64,000 nucleotides of DNA, taken from the NCBI RefSeq assembly GCF_039541575.1, contig NZ_BAABGM010000014.1:1-64000 (forward strand), written 5' to 3'. This DNA is from Fodinibacter luteus. GTDB lineage: Bacteria; Actinomycetota; Actinomycetes; Actinomycetales; Dermatophilaceae. Shown piece by piece: positions 34,606 to 44,000 of the stretch. The position numbers and the translations under genes are program-made. The stretch's first letter is position 1. The number at the start of each line of letters is the position of its first letter. The notes below the pieces were generated by a model. The model was not told the DNA's origin. It was given only the letters and a program-made list of their open reading frames with translations, and ran no database searches.

Positions 34606-35793
34606 GTGACACCCGCCGCACGCGTCGTGGTCGTGGGCGGCGGCATCGTCGGCCTCGCCGTCGCCGACCGGGTGCTGCGCGACCGCCCCTCCACGCAGGT
34701 CACGGTGCTCGAGAAGGAGCAGGACTGGGCCCGGCACCAGACCGGGCGCAACAGCGGGGTCGTGCACTCGGGGCTGTACTACCCGCCAGGCAGCCTCAAG
34801 GCGGCCTGGTGCCGGGCCGGCGCCACGTCGCTGCTGCGCCTGGCCGGTGAGGAGAGCATCCCGCACGCGGTCACCGGCAAGCTCGTCGTCGCGACCCACG
34901 CGGGCGAGCTCGACCGGCTCGCCGCGCTCGAGGAGCGCGGCCGGGCCAACGGCCTCGCCGTCACGAGGCTCACGGCGGCCCAGGCCCGCGAGCACGAGCC
35001 GCACATCGCCGCCGTCGGGGCCCTGCACGTCGCGGAGACCGGCGTCGTCGACTACCGGGCGGTGTGCGCCGTGCTCGTGCGGCGCCTGCGCGAGGCCGGG
35101 GCGCACCTGCGCCCCGGCACCGAGGTCGTCGGCGGCCGCGACACGAGCCGGGAGGTCGTCCTCGACACGACGCGGGGCGAGGTCACCGCCGACGTCGCGG
35201 TCGTGTGCGCCGGCCTCCACGCCGACCGGGTCGCCCGGCTCCTCGGCCACCGCCCGTCGGTGCGAATCGTCCCGTTCCGGGGGGAGTACCGCTCCCTCAC
35301 CGAGCGGGCCGCGCCGCTCGTGCGCGGGCTCGTCTACCCGGTGCCCGACCCCGCGCTGCCGTTCCTCGGGGTCCACCTGACCCGTGGCGTCGACGGGCAC
35401 GTCCACGCCGGGCCGAACGCCGTGCTGGCGCTCGCGCGAGAGGGGTACACGTGGGGCGACGTCAGCGCCGCCGACCTCGCCGGCACCCTCGGGTATGCCG
35501 GGTTCTGGCGGCTGGCCCGGCGGCACCACCGCAGCGGCGCGGCCGAGCTGGCGCGCTCGCTGTCCGCGCGACGCTTCACCGAGAGCGTGCGCCGTCTGCT
35601 CCCCGAGCTCGGCGACGACGACCTCGTCGACGCCCCGGCCGGGGTGCGCGCCCAGGCGGTGCGGCCCGACGGCACCCTCGTCGACGACTTCCTCGTCGAG
35701 CGGCACGGCCGGGTCGTCCACCTCCTCAACGCGCCGTCACCCGCCGCGACGGCATCCCTCGAGATCGCCCGGCACGTCGTGTCCCAGCTCTGA
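34606..35793 (+). CDS. lhgO: L-2-hydroxyglutarate oxidase-like FAD enzyme
   Basis: 395 residues. The N-terminal FAD-binding Rossmann motif is RVVVVGGGIVGLAVADRVL, followed by the family marker RHQTGRNSGVVHSGLYYPPG and LKAAWCRAG. The DAO-type substrate domain contains VPFRGEYRSLTERAAPLVRG, LPFLGVHLTRGVDGHVHAGP and GVRAQAVRPDGTLVDDFLVE. The product would oxidise L-2-hydroxyglutarate to 2-oxoglutarate, a metabolite-repair step at the membrane. The GTG at 34606 has GGGAGG 5 nt upstream. It follows the GH1 gene by 20 bp, so they may share a transcript. Confidence 0.9.
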   Translation: MTPAARVVVVGGGIVGLAVADRVLRDRPSTQVTVLEKEQDWARHQTGRNSGVVHSGLYYPPGSLKAAWCRAGATSLLRLAGEESIPHAVTGKLVVATHAGELDRLAALEERGRANGLAVTRLTAAQAREHEPHIAAVGALHVAETGVVDYRAVCAVLVRRLREAGAHLRPGTEVVGGRDTSREVVLDTTRGEVTADVAVVCAGLHADRVARLLGHRPSVRIVPFRGEYRSLTERAAPLVRGLVYPVPDPALPFLGVHLTRGVDGHVHAGPNAVLALAREGYTWGDVSAADLAGTLGYAGFWRLARRHHRSGAAELARSLSARRFTESVRRLLPELGDDDLVDAPAGVRAQAVRPDGTLVDDFLVERHGRVVHLLNAPSPAATASLEIARHVVSQL

Positions 35794-35817
35794 CCCCGGA
35801 CCCGCCGGCGGCAGCGG

Positions 35818-37167
35818 TCAGAGCGAGAGGCGCTCGCGCACGACCCCCGCGAGGCGAGCCGCGACGGCATCCGCCTGCTCCTGGGTCTGGGCCTCGACCA
35901 TGACCCGGACGAGCGGCTCGGTCCCGGACTTGCGCAGCAGGACGCGGCCGGAGCCGTCGAGGGCCGCCGCCTCGGCGCGCAGGGCGGACTGGAGCCCTTC
36001 GTCGCTCTCGACGCGGTTCTTGTCGACCCCGCGCACGTTGACGAGCACCTGCGGCAGGCGGGTCATGACGGCCCCGAGATCGGCGATGCTGCGCCCGGTC
36101 GCCGCGACCCGGGCGGCGAGCATGAGGCCGGTGAGCACGCCGTCGCCGGTCGTGCCGTGGTCGAGCATGATGACGTGGCCGGACTGCTCCCCGCCGAGGG
36201 AGTAGCCGCCGGCCCGCATCTCCTCGAGGACGTAGCGGTCGCCGACGGCGGTCTGCCGCACGTGGACGCCCTCGCGCTCCATGGCCTGGAGCAGTCCGAG
36301 GTTGCTCATGACCGTCGCGACGAGGGTGTCCTGGGCGAGCACGCCCCGTTCCTTCATCGCGACGGCGAGGATGCCCATGATCTGGTCGCCGTCGACCTCG
36401 GTGCCGGTGGCGTCGACGGCGAGGCAGCGGTCGGCGTCGCCGTCGTGGGCGATGCCGAGGTCGGCGCCGCGCGCGACGACGGTCGCCTTGAGCGGGTCGA
36501 GGTGCGTCGAGCCGTAGCCGTCGTTGATGTTGAGCCCGTCGGGGGCCGTGCCGATCTCGACCACCTCCGCACCGGCGAGTCGGAAGACCTCGGGCGACAC
36601 CATGCTCGCGGCCCCGTGGGCCGCGTCGATGACGACCTTGAGGCCGTCGAGCTGGTTCGGCAGCACGCGCAGGAGGTGCGCGATGTAGCGGGTGTGGCCC
36701 TCCTGCATCGACACGATGCGGCCGACGTCGGCCCCGATCGGGCGGGCCCACCGCTGGCCCATCGCGGCCTCGATGCGGTCCTCGACCTCGTCGGGCAGCT
36801 TGTGCCCCCCTCGGGCGAAGAACTTGATGCCGTTGTCGGGCATCGCGTTGTGCGACGCGGAGAGCATGACGCCGAAGTCGGCGCCGATGTCGGCCGTGAG
36901 GTAGGCGACCGCCGGGGTCGGCAGGACCCCCGCGTCGTAGACGTCGACGCCCGCGGACGCGAGCCCGGCGACGACCGCGGCCGCGAGGAACTCGCCGGAG
37001 GCGCGCGGGTCGCGCCCGACGACGGCCTTGGGTCGGTGCCCCGGGTCCGCCCCGGCCTGGCCGAGCACGCGGGCGGCGGCCACGGAGACCGCGAGGGCCG
37101 TCTCGGCCGTGATGACCGGCCCGTTGGCGAGGCCGCGGACACCGTCGGTGCCGAAGAGTCGGGACAT
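35818..37167 (-). CDS. glmM: Phosphoglucosamine mutase
   Basis: 449 residues. It starts MSRLFGTDGVRGLANGPVIT. The phosphoserine loop is VMLSASHNAMPDNGIKFF (Ser near residue 102), the metal loop is LGIAHDGDADRCLAVDATGT, the sugar loop GGEQSGHVIM, and the phosphate-binding C-terminal loop LLRKSGTEPLVRVMVEA. It interconverts glucosamine-6-P and glucosamine-1-P for peptidoglycan precursor synthesis. The ATG at 37167 has GAAAGG upstream. It follows rpsI after 115 bp containing two hairpins, so expression may be partly independent of rplM-rpsI. Confidence 0.97.
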   Translation of the reverse strand: MSRLFGTDGVRGLANGPVITAETALAVSVAAARVLGQAGADPGHRPKAVVGRDPRASGEFLAAAVVAGLASAGVDVYDAGVLPTPAVAYLTADIGADFGVMLSASHNAMPDNGIKFFARGGHKLPDEVEDRIEAAMGQRWARPIGADVGRIVSMQEGHTRYIAHLLRVLPNQLDGLKVVIDAAHGAASMVSPEVFRLAGAEVVEIGTAPDGLNINDGYGSTHLDPLKATVVARGADLGIAHDGDADRCLAVDATGTEVDGDQIMGILAVAMKERGVLAQDTLVATVMSNLGLLQAMEREGVHVRQTAVGDRYVLEEMRAGGYSLGGEQSGHVIMLDHGTTGDGVLTGLMLAARVAATGRSIADLGAVMTRLPQVLVNVRGVDKNRVESDEGLQSALRAEAAALDGSGRVLLRKSGTEPLVRVMVEAQTQEQADAVAARLAGVVRERLSL

Positions 37168-37213
37168 GGAGTGCCTTTCGGAGCGATGCGGAGTCAACCT
37201 ACTCCCGGACGCG

Positions 37214-37274
37214 CCGAAGGCGGCACCGGTTCGGGTGCCGCCTTCGGAGCGGGCACGGCATCGGGGATGCCGTG
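37214..37274 (-). terminator. Two consecutive hairpins after rpsI
   Basis: Reading from rpsI (stop at 37283), the first hairpin is CACGGCAT/ATGCCGTG (37254-37274). The second is stronger: CCGAAGGCGGCACC/GGTGCCGCCTTCGG (37214-37247, 6-nt loop). There is no T-run, which is usual for high-GC actinobacteria. It probably terminates or attenuates transcription into glmM. Confidence 0.6.
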
Positions 37275-37282
37275 GGGCCGGG

Positions 37283-37798
37283 TCAGCGCTTGCTGTACTG
37301 GGGCGCCTTGCGGGCCTTCTTCAGGCCGGCCTTCTTGCGCTCCGGCACGCGGGCGTCGCGCGAGAGGAAGCCGGCCTTCTTCAGCGCCGGGCGGTTGAGC
37401 TCGGGGTCGACGCCGTTGAGGGAGCGGGCCACGCCGAGGCGCACCGCGCCGGCCTGGCCGGAGGGGCCGCCGCCGTGGACGCGCACGAGCACGTCGTAGG
37501 CGCCGTCGAGCTCGAGCACCTTGAGGGGCTCGTTGACGATCTGCTGGTGCACCTTGTTCGGGAAGTAGTTCTCGAGGGTGCGGCCGTTGATCTTCCACTC
37601 GCCGGTGCCGGGCACGATGCGCACGCGGGCGACGGCCTGCTTGCGGCGGCCGGTGGCGGCGCCGGGCGCGGAGGCGCTCGGGCGGGCGACCGGCTCGCCG
37701 CCGACGACGGAGGCGTCGGACTCGGAGGTGTACTCGCTGACCGGGGCGTCGTTGACGTCGGTCCCCGCGGTCTCGTCGATCTGGGCGTTCTCGGACAT
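37283..37798 (-). CDS. rpsI: 30S ribosomal protein S9
   Basis: 171 residues. The S9 domain begins at about residue 48 with ATGRRKQAVARVRIVPGTGE and continues through INGRTLENYFPN and VRVHGGGPSGQAGAVRLGVA. It ends with the conserved basic tail KKARKAPQYSKR that reaches the P site. The acidic N-terminal extension of about 45 residues (MSENAQIDETAGTDVNDAPV) is common in actinobacteria. The start overlaps the rplM stop by one base (TGATG), indicating translational coupling. Confidence 0.97.
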   Translation of the reverse strand: MSENAQIDETAGTDVNDAPVSEYTSESDASVVGGEPVARPSASAPGAATGRRKQAVARVRIVPGTGEWKINGRTLENYFPNKVHQQIVNEPLKVLELDGAYDVLVRVHGGGPSGQAGAVRLGVARSLNGVDPELNRPALKKAGFLSRDARVPERKKAGLKKARKAPQYSKR

Positions 37799-38241
37799 CA
37801 CTGGGCCACCTGGCTGATCTCGAAGGGCTTGGGCTGCTGCGCGGCGTGGGGGTGCTCGGCGCCGCGGTAGACCTTGAGCTTGCTCAGCTGCTCGCGGCCG
37901 AGGGTGTTCTTGGGGAGCATGCCGCGCACGGCCTTCTCCACGGCCTTCTCCGGGTTCTTGGCGAGCAGCTCGGTGTACGAGGTGCTCTTGAGGCCGCCCG
38001 GGAACCCGGAGTGGTGGTAGGCCTTCTTCTGCTCGAGCTTGGCGCCGGTGAGGGCCACCTTCTCGGCGTTGATGATGATGACGAAGTCACCGGTGTCGAC
38101 GTGGGGCGCGAAGGTCGGCTTGTGCTTGCCGCGCAGGAGGATCGCGGTCTGGCTCGCGAGGCGGCCGAGCACGACGTCGGTGGCGTCGATGACGTGCCAC
38201 TGGCGCGTGATCTCGCCCGGCTTCGGGGTGTAGGTACGCAT
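37798..38241 (-). CDS. rplM: 50S ribosomal protein L13
   Basis: 147 residues, full length. MRTYTPKPGEITRQWHVIDA, DVVLGRLASQTAILLRGKHK, VIIINAEKVALTGAKLEQKK and MLPKNTLGREQLSKLKVYRG are all typical. It is an early-assembly large-subunit protein. I placed the start at the ATG 38241 (MRTYTP); residues further upstream in the open frame are leader. A promoter is visible about 100 nt upstream, leaving a leader long enough for L13-type autoregulation. Confidence 0.98.
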   Translation of the reverse strand: MRTYTPKPGEITRQWHVIDATDVVLGRLASQTAILLRGKHKPTFAPHVDTGDFVIIINAEKVALTGAKLEQKKAYHHSGFPGGLKSTSYTELLAKNPEKAVEKAVRGMLPKNTLGREQLSKLKVYRGAEHPHAAQQPKPFEISQVAQ

Positions 38242-38343
38242 CAGGTGTCCTGGGTCGTCGGGGTCATGGTCGAAGGGGTATGCCGCGTGCTCCCGGAAGG
38301 GACCGACGGCCCCTGTCGAGGGCGCACGGCACAACAGTCGACC

Positions 38344-38372
38344 AGTCTACGAGCGCCGGCGTCGCGCCCCAA
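38344..38372 (-). promoter_or_regulatory. Probable rplM-rpsI promoter
   Basis: On the minus strand TTGGGG (38372-38367) and TAGACT (38349-38344) are separated by 17 bp, a fair sigma-70/HrdB-type pair. The predicted transcript would start near 38337, giving a leader of about 96 nt before rplM. Confidence 0.5.
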
Positions 38373-38444
38373 ATCAGGTGGTGCCACCCCCTCGATGCAC
38401 TCTGACCTGCGAGGACATCCGTGCACACTCTCTCTGCACGTCTC

Positions 38445-38482
38445 TTGTGCAAAGCATGTGTGCACAGGTATTGTGCACACAT
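38445..38482 (+). promoter_or_regulatory. Leaderless promoter with 27-bp palindromic operator of the ArsR-type gene
   Basis: TTGTGC (38445-38450) and TATTGT (38469-38474), 18 bp apart, form a -35/-10 pair whose start point would be at or near the A of the ATG (38481). A perfect inverted repeat, ATGTGTGCACA (38456-38466) and TGTGCACACAT (38472-38482) with a 5-bp centre, covers the spacer, the -10 box and the first codon bases. More TGCAC half-sites lie just upstream (38421-38440). This is the expected layout for a repressor that blocks its own promoter. Confidence 0.7.
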
Positions 38483-39095
38483 GGCCACCTCAACGCCCGC
38501 CTCCCTCGACGAGACCTCCGGCGACCTCACCGGCATCCGCCTCGACGCGACGAGCCTGCGCGTCCTCGCCCACCCGCTGCGCTCGCGCCTGCTCTCCCAG
38601 CTGCGGATCGGCGGCCCGGCGACGGCCACCGACCTCGCGGCGCAGCTCGGCACCAACTCGGGCGCCACGTCCTACCACCTGCGCCGGCTCGAGTCGGTGG
38701 GCCTCGTGGCCGACACCGGGGCGGGCGAGGGCAAGCGGCGACTGTGGCGCGCCGCCACCGACTTCCACTCCTACTACCCGAGCGACTTCGAGGGCGACGA
38801 GGACTCCGAGACCGCGCTGAACTGGCTGGCCCGCGACTACGTGCGGCACTTCTCCGAGCAGGCCGAACGCTGGGTCGACGCCTCGCCCGCGTGGCCCGCC
38901 CCCTGGCAGGACGCCTGCGGCAGCAGCGACGAGATGGTGCTCGTCACCGCCGAGCAGCTCAGCGCGATGCGCGACGAGATCGGCGAGGTCGTGCAGCGCT
39001 ACCGGCGCGTCGGCCAGGGCAACCCCGAGGCCAAGCGGATCGCCGTCTACCTCTTCGCGTACGCCCTCGACCTCGACAAGGCGCCGGGCCGATGA
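38481..39095 (+). CDS. ArsR-type winged-helix transcriptional regulator
   Basis: 204 residues. The HTH lies at about residues 20-85: LRVLAHPLRSRLLSQLRIGG, ATATDLAAQLGTNSGATSYH (recognition helix) and LRRLESVGLVADTGAGEGKR. The C-terminal half is helical (DEDSETALNWLARDYVRHFS, DEIGEVVQRYRRVGQGNPEA) and would bind ligand or form the dimer. No metal-binding CxC is present, so a small-molecule or other signal is likely. The ATG at 38481 coincides with the predicted transcription start and lies in the operator palindrome. The stop overlaps the MFS gene (ATGA), so it almost certainly controls that exporter. Confidence 0.9.
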   Translation: MATSTPASLDETSGDLTGIRLDATSLRVLAHPLRSRLLSQLRIGGPATATDLAAQLGTNSGATSYHLRRLESVGLVADTGAGEGKRRLWRAATDFHSYYPSDFEGDEDSETALNWLARDYVRHFSEQAERWVDASPAWPAPWQDACGSSDEMVLVTAEQLSAMRDEIGEVVQRYRRVGQGNPEAKRIAVYLFAYALDLDKAPGR

Positions 39096-40405
39096 GCCAC
39101 GGCCACCTCACCCCCCGCGAGGCCGAGCGCCGTCTCTACCTCCTCACGGTGACCCGCTGGTTCCCCGTGGGCCTCGTCGTCGGCATCTTCGTCCTCGTCC
39201 AGACCGGGCGCGGCCTGTCCATCGCGCAGGCTGCCACGGTCGGCGGCATCATGGGCATCGCGTGCTTCCTCCTCGAGCTGCCGACGAGCGGCTTCGCGGA
39301 TGCCGTGGGCCGGCGCCCCGTCTACCTCGCCGCGGCCGTCGTCAACGTCATCGCCGCCCTTGCCTACGCCCTGGCGCAGGACTTCTGGGCGTTCGTCGTC
39401 GCGGGAGCCCTCATGGGGGCCTTCCGGGCGCTCGACTCCGGGCCGCTCGAGGCGTGGTTCGTCGACACGGTGCACGTCAGCGAGCCCGGGGCCGACGTCG
39501 ACCGGCAGCTGTCGCGGGAAGGCACGCTGGTCGGCGGCGCCATCGCCCTGGGTGCCGTGCTCTCCGGCGGGCTCATCTGGTGGGACCCCGTGCGCACCGT
39601 CGCCGGATTCGAGGGGGTGTCGGCCCTCGACGCCGCCGTCTGGGTCTCGGTCGCGCTCACCGTCGTGCACCTCGTCGCGGCCGCCGTCCTCATGCACGAA
39701 CCCCGCCTCCCCGCCGCGGAAGGGCGGACCCGGCTCGCCCACGCCCTCACCGAGTCCCGGCAGACCCCGGCCGTCATCCACAGCGGGCTGCGCCTGCTCG
39801 GCACGAACCGGGTCCTGCTCGCCCTCGTCGTCGCCGAGGTGTTCTGGTCGATCGGCATGATCACCTTCGAGTCCCTCATGCCGTTGCGCCTCGAGGAGAT
39901 GCTCGGCTCGTCCCAGCAGGCCGGTGCGCTGGTCGGCCCCGTGTCGGCCGCGGGCTGGGGCCTGTTCGCCGCCGGCTCGTGGCTCGCCGGCGTGAGCTCG
40001 GCGCGCCTGGGGGTGGCCCGGGCAGCGATGCTCGGTCGCACCCTCAACGCGATCGGAGCCGTCGTCATGGGCCTCGTCGCCGGGCCGGTCGCGCTCGTCG
40101 TCGCGTACCTGTTCACCTACTCGATGCACGGCATGAACGGCCCGCCGCACGCCGCGCTGCTCCACCGCGAGGCCGACGCCTCGAACCGCTCCACCGTGCT
40201 CTCGATCGACTCGATGATGGCGTTCCTCGCCTTCGCCGTCGCCGCCCCCCTCGTCGGCACCCTCGCCGACCGGGCGAGCATCGCGGCGGCCATGGTCACC
40301 GCCGGTGCGATCAGCGTCCTCGGCGCCGTCTTCTACCTCCCCGCACGCCGCGCGGAGCGGAGTCGCGCCCTCGCCCCCGTCGAGAGTGGCACGCTGACGG
40401 GGTGA
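39092..40405 (+). CDS. MFS transporter
   Basis: 437 residues with about 12 membrane segments. The MFS motif A-like loop GFADAVGRRPVYLAAAVVNV sits between helices 2 and 3, and RALDSGPLEAWFVDT in helix 4/5 matches a drug-efflux-type subgroup. A longer loop (ADVDRQLSREGTLVGGAIAL) and a basic C-terminal tail follow. The export substrate is unknown. It is translated from an ATG overlapping the regulator's stop, and its own stop overlaps the next gene by 4 nt (GTGA), making a three-gene coupled operon. Confidence 0.9.
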   Translation: MSHGHLTPREAERRLYLLTVTRWFPVGLVVGIFVLVQTGRGLSIAQAATVGGIMGIACFLLELPTSGFADAVGRRPVYLAAAVVNVIAALAYALAQDFWAFVVAGALMGAFRALDSGPLEAWFVDTVHVSEPGADVDRQLSREGTLVGGAIALGAVLSGGLIWWDPVRTVAGFEGVSALDAAVWVSVALTVVHLVAAAVLMHEPRLPAAEGRTRLAHALTESRQTPAVIHSGLRLLGTNRVLLALVVAEVFWSIGMITFESLMPLRLEEMLGSSQQAGALVGPVSAAGWGLFAAGSWLAGVSSARLGVARAAMLGRTLNAIGAVVMGLVAGPVALVVAYLFTYSMHGMNGPPHAALLHREADASNRSTVLSIDSMMAFLAFAVAAPLVGTLADRASIAAAMVTAGAISVLGAVFYLPARRAERSRALAPVESGTLTG

Positions 40406-41076
40406 AGCACTTCCTCCTCGGCGTCGGCACGACGCTGGCTGTCCTCGCCCTCGCGGTCCTCGCCCTCCTCCTCACGCTCGGCAGCGGCGGCGGTGACGCG
40501 CCCGCGGTCCCCACGCCCACGGCATCCGGCAGCGCGTCGGCCCCCACCCCCCAGGCCCCCGCCGACCTCGCTCCGGAGGAGACCTGGCTCGGCTCGGTCG
40601 ACCTGCGCAGCGCGGACGTCGTGTCGCCCGACGGCGAGCTCGCCGACGTCGTGGCCACGGGCAGCGGGGTCCGCTTCTCCCCCGAGGGGTTGCGTGCCGA
40701 GCGCCTCGACATCGACGCGACGATCCCCTACGCGACGGTTGCGTCGCAGGTGGGCACGGACGTGCGCATCTACGACGCCGGCGGCGGGCTCGCCGGCATC
40801 GAGCGCGAGGTGACGGTGCTCGGGCGCGACGTCACCGTGAGCGCGACCGGAACCGTCGAGGCCGACGGCGGACAGCTGCTCATCGAGCCGGAGACCGTCG
40901 ACCTCGGTGGACCGGCCTTCCTCGACGCCGCCGCGAGCGCGCTCGCCCGCAGCCTCGTGACGATCCGCGAGGACGTCCCCGGAGTTCCGGAGGGCATGGC
41001 CCTCACCGACGTCGAGGTGACGGATGCCGGGTTCGCCGCCTCGCTGGCCGGCGCCGACGTGACGATCGCGCGCTGA
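40402..41076 (+). CDS. LmeA-type phospholipid-binding protein (DUF2993)
   Basis: 224 residues. An N-terminal helix (FLLGVGTTLAVLALAVLALL) acts as anchor or signal, followed by a Pro/Ser/Thr-rich linker and the DUF2993 domain, with VSPDGELADVVATGSGVRFS, ERLDIDATIPYATVASQVGT, LLIEPETVDLGGPAFLDAAA and MALTDVEVTDAGFAASLAGA. Relatives bind phospholipids in the mycobacterial periplasm and support cell-wall glycolipid synthesis. It is coupled to the MFS gene (GTGA), suggesting an envelope-related function for the operon. Confidence 0.85.
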   Translation: MKHFLLGVGTTLAVLALAVLALLLTLGSGGGDAPAVPTPTASGSASAPTPQAPADLAPEETWLGSVDLRSADVVSPDGELADVVATGSGVRFSPEGLRAERLDIDATIPYATVASQVGTDVRIYDAGGGLAGIEREVTVLGRDVTVSATGTVEADGGQLLIEPETVDLGGPAFLDAAASALARSLVTIREDVPGVPEGMALTDVEVTDAGFAASLAGADVTIAR

Positions 41077-41097
41077 CCGGCATCCGTCGCCTCGGCC

Positions 41098-44000
41098 TCA
41101 GCCGATGTCGCCGACGACCTCCACGCCGGTTGCCTGCACGACCCGGCCGAGCTCGTCATAGGCGACGACGGCGATCTGCCCGGCGCCCGCGATCCGTCCG
41201 GCGTCCTTGGCCTGCTTCTTCGTCAGCCGCAGGACCTCGTCGTCCTCGAGCTTCGGGTACTGCGAGGCCAGAGCCGCTGGCAGCCCCGCCGGGTCGAGCG
41301 ACAGCGGGATCGAGGACCCGCCGACGGTCTCGGCATCCAGCTCCAGTGAGCCCGCCGGGCCCCAGTGCAGCCGGTAGGCCCAGCTGCCCCTGTCGTCGGG
41401 AAGGTTCCACGAGATGACCTCGGGCGTCAGCCAGGAGGCGCGCGCCGCGGAGAGGTCGGGCCCGAAGTCCGGCGCGAAGAAGTCGACGCTGATCGCACCC
41501 GAGGAGTTCTGGTACGAGATCGTCGTGGCGAGGCCCTCGGGAACGGTGAACTCCACCGGCCCCGCGGAACCGACCGAGACCGCGTACGTCCCTGCTGGGA
41601 TGTCGATCGTGCTGAACGAGTACGTCCCGTCACGGTCCGGGTCCTGCAGCCATGACCGCAAGCAGCCGGCGTCACCGTCCGCCGGGCAGCCCAGCTCGGA
41701 CTGGAAGTCACCGGTCGCGACGAGGATCGGGTCGAGCTCGGTGTTCGTCACCCACTTCGTGCGGTAGTCGAAGTAGAACTTCACGTCGCCACCGTCGGTC
41801 GAGTACGGGATGTCCGACCCGTTGCGGTTGCCTCCGGCTCCGTAGTTCTCGTCCCACGACCTGTTGATCGCGGCCTTGAACGCGTACTGCCCGGGGTCAG
41901 GGTCGAAGGTGCCCTCCCAGACCTGGTCGGCCCGAAGGGTCAGCTGGACCAGGTCGCACGCCGGGTCCCAGTCGCCGGCATTGGAGCCCCCCGTGCAGCC
42001 GATCTCGCTGCCGTGGCTGCCCGGCACCGAGACGGCGTCCGGCTGGGTGATCGGCCCGAGCACGATGCCGGGGTCGGCGGGGGGCTGCGGCTGGCCGACG
42101 ACGGCGCTCGTCGAGACGACGCCGAGGTCGCCGTCGTGGTCGCGCGCGATGGCGCGGTACTCCACCGGGGTCCCCTGGGCCAGGCGGCGGACGTCGTGGA
42201 AGACCCGGTACGGGGCGTTGTCGTCAGTGCCCAGCACCTGCCAGTCGGTCGTGCCGACCGGGCGCCAGGCGAACGTCACCTGGCTGAAGTCGCCGCCGGG
42301 AACCGTCACGCCGACCTCCGCGCGACCGGTCACGATCCCGGCGGTGCCGGGGGCGGTGAACACCGGTGCCGGAGCATCGTTGTCGGCACGCAGCGTGGAG
42401 TTGGCCCGGTACACGACGGCGGAACGGGGCGGCACGGTGACGGTGACCCGGCCCTCGGTGTCGGTCTTGAGTCGCTGCTTGGCCACGGATGCCGGCCAGA
42501 CACCCTTGAGCATGGCGTTCTGGGGCTGGTAGGTGTCGAAGGTCGCCGTCTTCGTGGCATCGGCGTTGTTGACGGCGACGACGTACTCGACCTGCTCGTC
42601 GGCGTCCATCCGGCTGAAGGCGAAGATGCCCGCGTCGCTCGAGGCGTAGCGGTGCACCTGGGCTCCGTCGGCCAGCGCCGGGTGCTCCTCACGCAGCTCG
42701 GCCAGCCCGGCGATGTGCCGGTAGAGCGGGTGCGCGGCATCGAAGTTCGCGTCGGCCGTCGTTGCGTCGGTGCCGATGAGGTCGTAGCTGTCGTTGTGCA
42801 GCGCGACCTGGCTCTCGAACATGTCCTCGCGGGCGCGCTGGTCGCCGATACCGCCCGGGACATCCGGAGGGGCGGAGAACCCCTGTTCGTCGCCGTAGTA
42901 GACCACCGGCTGCCCACGGGTGAGGTACATGAGCGAGTGCGCGAGCTCGTCGCGCTGGAGGAGCTGGGTGTCGGTCCAGCCCGTGCCCTGCCGCAGGAAG
43001 CTCCCGACCCGGCCCATGTCGTGGTTGCCGAGGAAGGTGGGCAGGGAGTACGCGTTGGAGTCGGCGTCGGTGAAGTAGTCGTCGAGCGCGTAGAAGTCGC
43101 GCAGCTCGCTCGTCGGCTTGCCCTTGGCGAAGTTGACCCCGCTGCCCTGGAACCCGAAGTCGACGGTGGCCTGGAGGCGCCCCTCGGTCGTGTACTGCGA
43201 CATGAAGCGCGGGTCGGCGTCGTAGACCTCACCGAACATGAAGAAGTCGTCGTTGCCCACGGAGGCCGCGTACCCCTGCAGGGCCGGGCCGAACTGCTTC
43301 CAGAAGTCCATGTTGACGTGCTTGACGGTGTCGATGCGGAACCCGTCGACGCCGGCGTCCTCGACCCAGGTCTCGTAGATGTCGATCATGCCCTCGACCA
43401 CCTGCGGCCGCTCGGTCCACAGGTCGTCGAGCGCGGAGCGCTTGCCGGACGGGAAGTCGCCGTACTCGCTGTTCTCGCCGGAGAACGTGGACGTCCCGCG
43501 GTTGTGGTACATCGTCGGGTCGTTGAGCCAACCCGGCACCTTGACCTTGTCATCGCCCGGGTCCCGGAAGGTCGGCTCATAGGGGAAGGTCACCTCGGGA
43601 TCCACGTCGGGGAAGGGGTCCCCGATGAAGGTGAAGTCCCGGTCGTCGAACTCGTCGCCCTCGGCGTCCTTGTACGGGGCCTCGGCCTTGGTCTTGTACG
43701 GCACCTGCCCGTTCGCGTCGTAGGCCGAGTCCGGGTAGTCGAGCACGTCGGCCGTGTGGTTGGTGATGATGTCGAAGAAGACCTTCATCCCGCGGTCGTG
43801 GGCGAGGTCGATGAGGGTCTTGAGCTCGTCGTTCGTGCCGAGGTGCGGGTCGATCTGCGTGAAGTCCGTGATCCAGTAGCCGTGGTACCCGGCCGACTCG
43901 TTCCCCGGCTCGCCCTGGACGGGCTTGTTCTTGAAGGACGGCGTCATCCAGATCGCCGTCGTCCCGAGGTCCTCGATGTAGTCGAGCCGGTCGATGATCC

